Shown one piece after another: positions 62,763 to 64,000 of a stretch of 64,000 bases of DNA; within the stretch, counting starts at the first letter, position 1; every line of letters begins with the position of its first letter. The notes beneath the pieces are model-generated. The model was not told where the DNA came from and ran no database searches. It saw only the letters and a program-made list of their open reading frames with translations. The DNA comes from RYN-133 sp963754285. GTDB lineage: Bacteria; Actinomycetota; Actinomycetes; Mycobacteriales; Jatrophihabitantaceae. The stretch covers positions 124,001 through 188,000 of the forward strand of contig CAVWFN010000002.1 of NCBI GenBank assembly GCA_963754285.1. Reading direction: 5' to 3'. The translations under genes were made by a program, and so were the position numbers.

Positions 62763-64000
62763 GTGCGCGTCGCCATTGTCGGAGCCGGATCGTCCGGTAT
62801 CGCTGCCTGCCAGGTGCTGCAGGCACGCGGCATCGACTTCGACTGCTACGAGGTCGGGTCCGAGGTCGGGGGCAACTGGCGCTACCTCAACGACAACGGC
62901 ATGTCCTCGTCGTACCGGTCGCTGCACATCAACACCTCGCGCGAGATCATGGAGTACGCGTCGTTCCCGATGAGCGACGAGTACCCGACCTATCCGAACC
63001 ATGTGCAGATCGCGCACTACTTCGACACCTTCGTCGACCACTTCGGCTTCCGCGACCGCATCCAATTCCGCACGACCGTCACGTCCGTCACGAAGGCGTC
63101 CGACGGATGGGACGTCACGGTGCAGCGCCGCGGTTCCGACGACACGCAGACGCAACGTTACGACGCGGTGCTCGTCGCGAACGGCCACCACTGGGACGCG
63201 CGCCTGCCGGAGCCGGCGTTCCCTGGCTCGGACACCTTCACCGGGCGACAACTCCATTCGCACGACTACAAGGACTTCGACGGGTTCGAGGGCAAGCGGG
63301 TGCTGGTGCTCGGCATCGGCAACTCGGCGTGCGACATCGCTGTCGAGACGTCGAAGGTCAGCGAGCGCACGTTCCTGGCGATGCGCCGCGGCGCGCATGT
63401 CGTCCCGAAGTATCTGTTCGGCATTCCCACCGATCACCTGACGACCTCGCCGCTCGCGCAGTCGCCGTTCCTGTGGTCGAAGCGCCTCGGGTTGTCGCTG
63501 CTGTTGCGCCTGTCGCGCGGCAAGATCACGAAGTACGGGCTGCCACAGCCCGACCACCACGTGCTCGCCGCCCACCCGACGATCAGTGACGACATCCTCA
63601 CGCGGCTCGGTCACGGCGACATCGCGGTCAAGCCGAACATCGAACGCCTCGACGGCGACAAGGTGTTCTTCACCGACGGCACGTCCGAGGTGATCGACGT
63701 GATCGTCTACTGCACCGGCTACAAGATCACGTTCCCGTTCCTCGACACCACGGTCATCGACGCCGTCGACAACCAGATCGAGCTGTTCCACCGCGTCGTC
63801 GACCCGGACAACCCCGGGCTCTACTTCATCGGCCTCGTCCAACCGCTCGGTGCGATCATGCCGCTCGCCGAAGCGCAGTCGGAATGGGTCGCGGACCTGC
63901 TCGACGGCAGTGCAGAGCTCCCGTCCCCGACCGTGATGCGACGCGAGATCGCGCAGTACCACCGCGCCGTCGCTCGCCGCTACATCGCGTCGAAGCGGCA
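62763..64000 (+). CDS. flavin-containing monooxygenase, 3' end outside window
   Basis: A 412-residue partial protein; no stop is reached by 64000. The FAD motif VAIVGAGSSGIAACQVL is at about 3-19, and the NADPH motif VLGIGNSACDIAVE is near residue 183. The FMO fingerprint FxGxxxHxxxY is FTGRQLHSHDY. GTG 62763 has GAGGAG 8 bases upstream. It is divergent from the TetR-GMC operon and shares the palindromic operator, so its expression may be controlled by the TetR. The substrate is unknown. Confidence 0.92.
   Translation, partial: MRVAIVGAGSSGIAACQVLQARGIDFDCYEVGSEVGGNWRYLNDNGMSSSYRSLHINTSREIMEYASFPMSDEYPTYPNHVQIAHYFDTFVDHFGFRDRIQFRTTVTSVTKASDGWDVTVQRRGSDDTQTQRYDAVLVANGHHWDARLPEPAFPGSDTFTGRQLHSHDYKDFDGFEGKRVLVLGIGNSACDIAVETSKVSERTFLAMRRGAHVVPKYLFGIPTDHLTTSPLAQSPFLWSKRLGLSLLLRLSRGKITKYGLPQPDHHVLAAHPTISDDILTRLGHGDIAVKPNIERLDGDKVFFTDGTSEVIDVIVYCTGYKITFPFLDTTVIDAVDNQIELFHRVVDPDNPGLYFIGLVQPLGAIMPLAEAQSEWVADLLDGSAELPSPTVMRREIAQYHRAVARRYIASKR

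Overview
The window is a chromosomal segment from a high-GC actinobacterium (class Actinomycetes; I cannot fix the genus). The evidence is GC-rich coding on both strands, many GTG/TTG starts, an InhA-type enoyl-ACP reductase behind FabG, F420/LLM-type and DUF3097/DUF4395/DUF2510/DUF5703 proteins restricted mostly to Actinobacteria, and a SigK-RskA pair. Coding density is very high, with about 58 genes, one tRNA, and no insertion sequence, prophage or CRISPR array. Many genes overlap by 1-4 bases (ATGA/GTGA). Many unlinked genes seem to be leaderless: a TANNNT hexamer lies 6-7 bases before the start codon, and the same TAGCGT hexamer precedes four of them.

Region 1 (1-13.5 kb) is cell-envelope and lipid core. 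It holds an NlpC/P60 endopeptidase (5' end cut), moaA, a small conserved protein, the moxR-DUF58-VWA operon, a secreted cupredoxin-like protein, a quinone oxidoreductase, and fabG-fabI(inhA)-ferrochelatase. It continues with a membrane-anchored AlkP-superfamily protein, an MBL hydrolase and a DedA protein. Together with NfeD-SPFH at 21.5-23.2 kb this recalls the M. tuberculosis block Rv1477-Rv1488 (ripA/B, moxR1, fabG1, inhA, hemZ, NfeD, SPFH), with insertions.

Region 2 (13.5-20.5 kb) is a minus-strand run of six genes. It contains two esterases, an orphan ATP-grasp ligase, a large secreted repeat protein, a conserved unknown and an alpha/beta hydrolase. The esterase-esterase-ATP-grasp unit has no function I can assign and is the best candidate for an undescribed pathway. 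Region 3 (20.5-27.1 kb) has DUF3097, NfeD-SPFH, an Eis-like acetyltransferase broken by a frameshift, a 0.5-kb tandem-repeat island, a CPBP protease-like membrane protein, DUF4395 and a thioesterase.

Region 4 (27.2-32.7 kb) has the gene content of the M. tuberculosis sigK locus: FAD oxidoreductase, DUF1365, cyclopropane/unsaturated fatty-acid synthase, DUF1295, then rskA and sigK. Here DUF1365 and the CFA synthase form one open frame, and sigK-rskA is convergent. Region 5 (32.8-48.3 kb) is central and catabolic metabolism: fahA-hmgA (homogentisate cleavage), a phytoene-desaturase-like oxidoreductase, a thioesterase with citrate synthase, beta-phosphoglucomutase with GH65 phosphorylase, an LLM oxidoreductase behind a perfect palindrome, an MFS carrier with a prepilin-peptidase fragment, a Baeyer-Villiger-type monooxygenase, and an OafA/SGNH acyltransferase.

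Region 6 (48.4-64 kb) contains small secreted and membrane proteins (lipoprotein, DUF2510, a very His-rich protein), tRNA-Leu(GAG), an M20 peptidase with ATP-dependent DNA ligase, DUF4242 plus a secreted protein, and a large LuxR (LAL) regulator divergent from MFS and isochorismatase-like genes. It ends with TetR, GMC oxidoreductase and acetoacetate-decarboxylase-like genes, divergent from a flavin monooxygenase that runs off the end. A palindrome in the shared TetR/monooxygenase promoter is the probable TetR operator. A dispersed palindrome carrying TGGTCAGTT occurs twice, at 21.4 and 36.6 kb.
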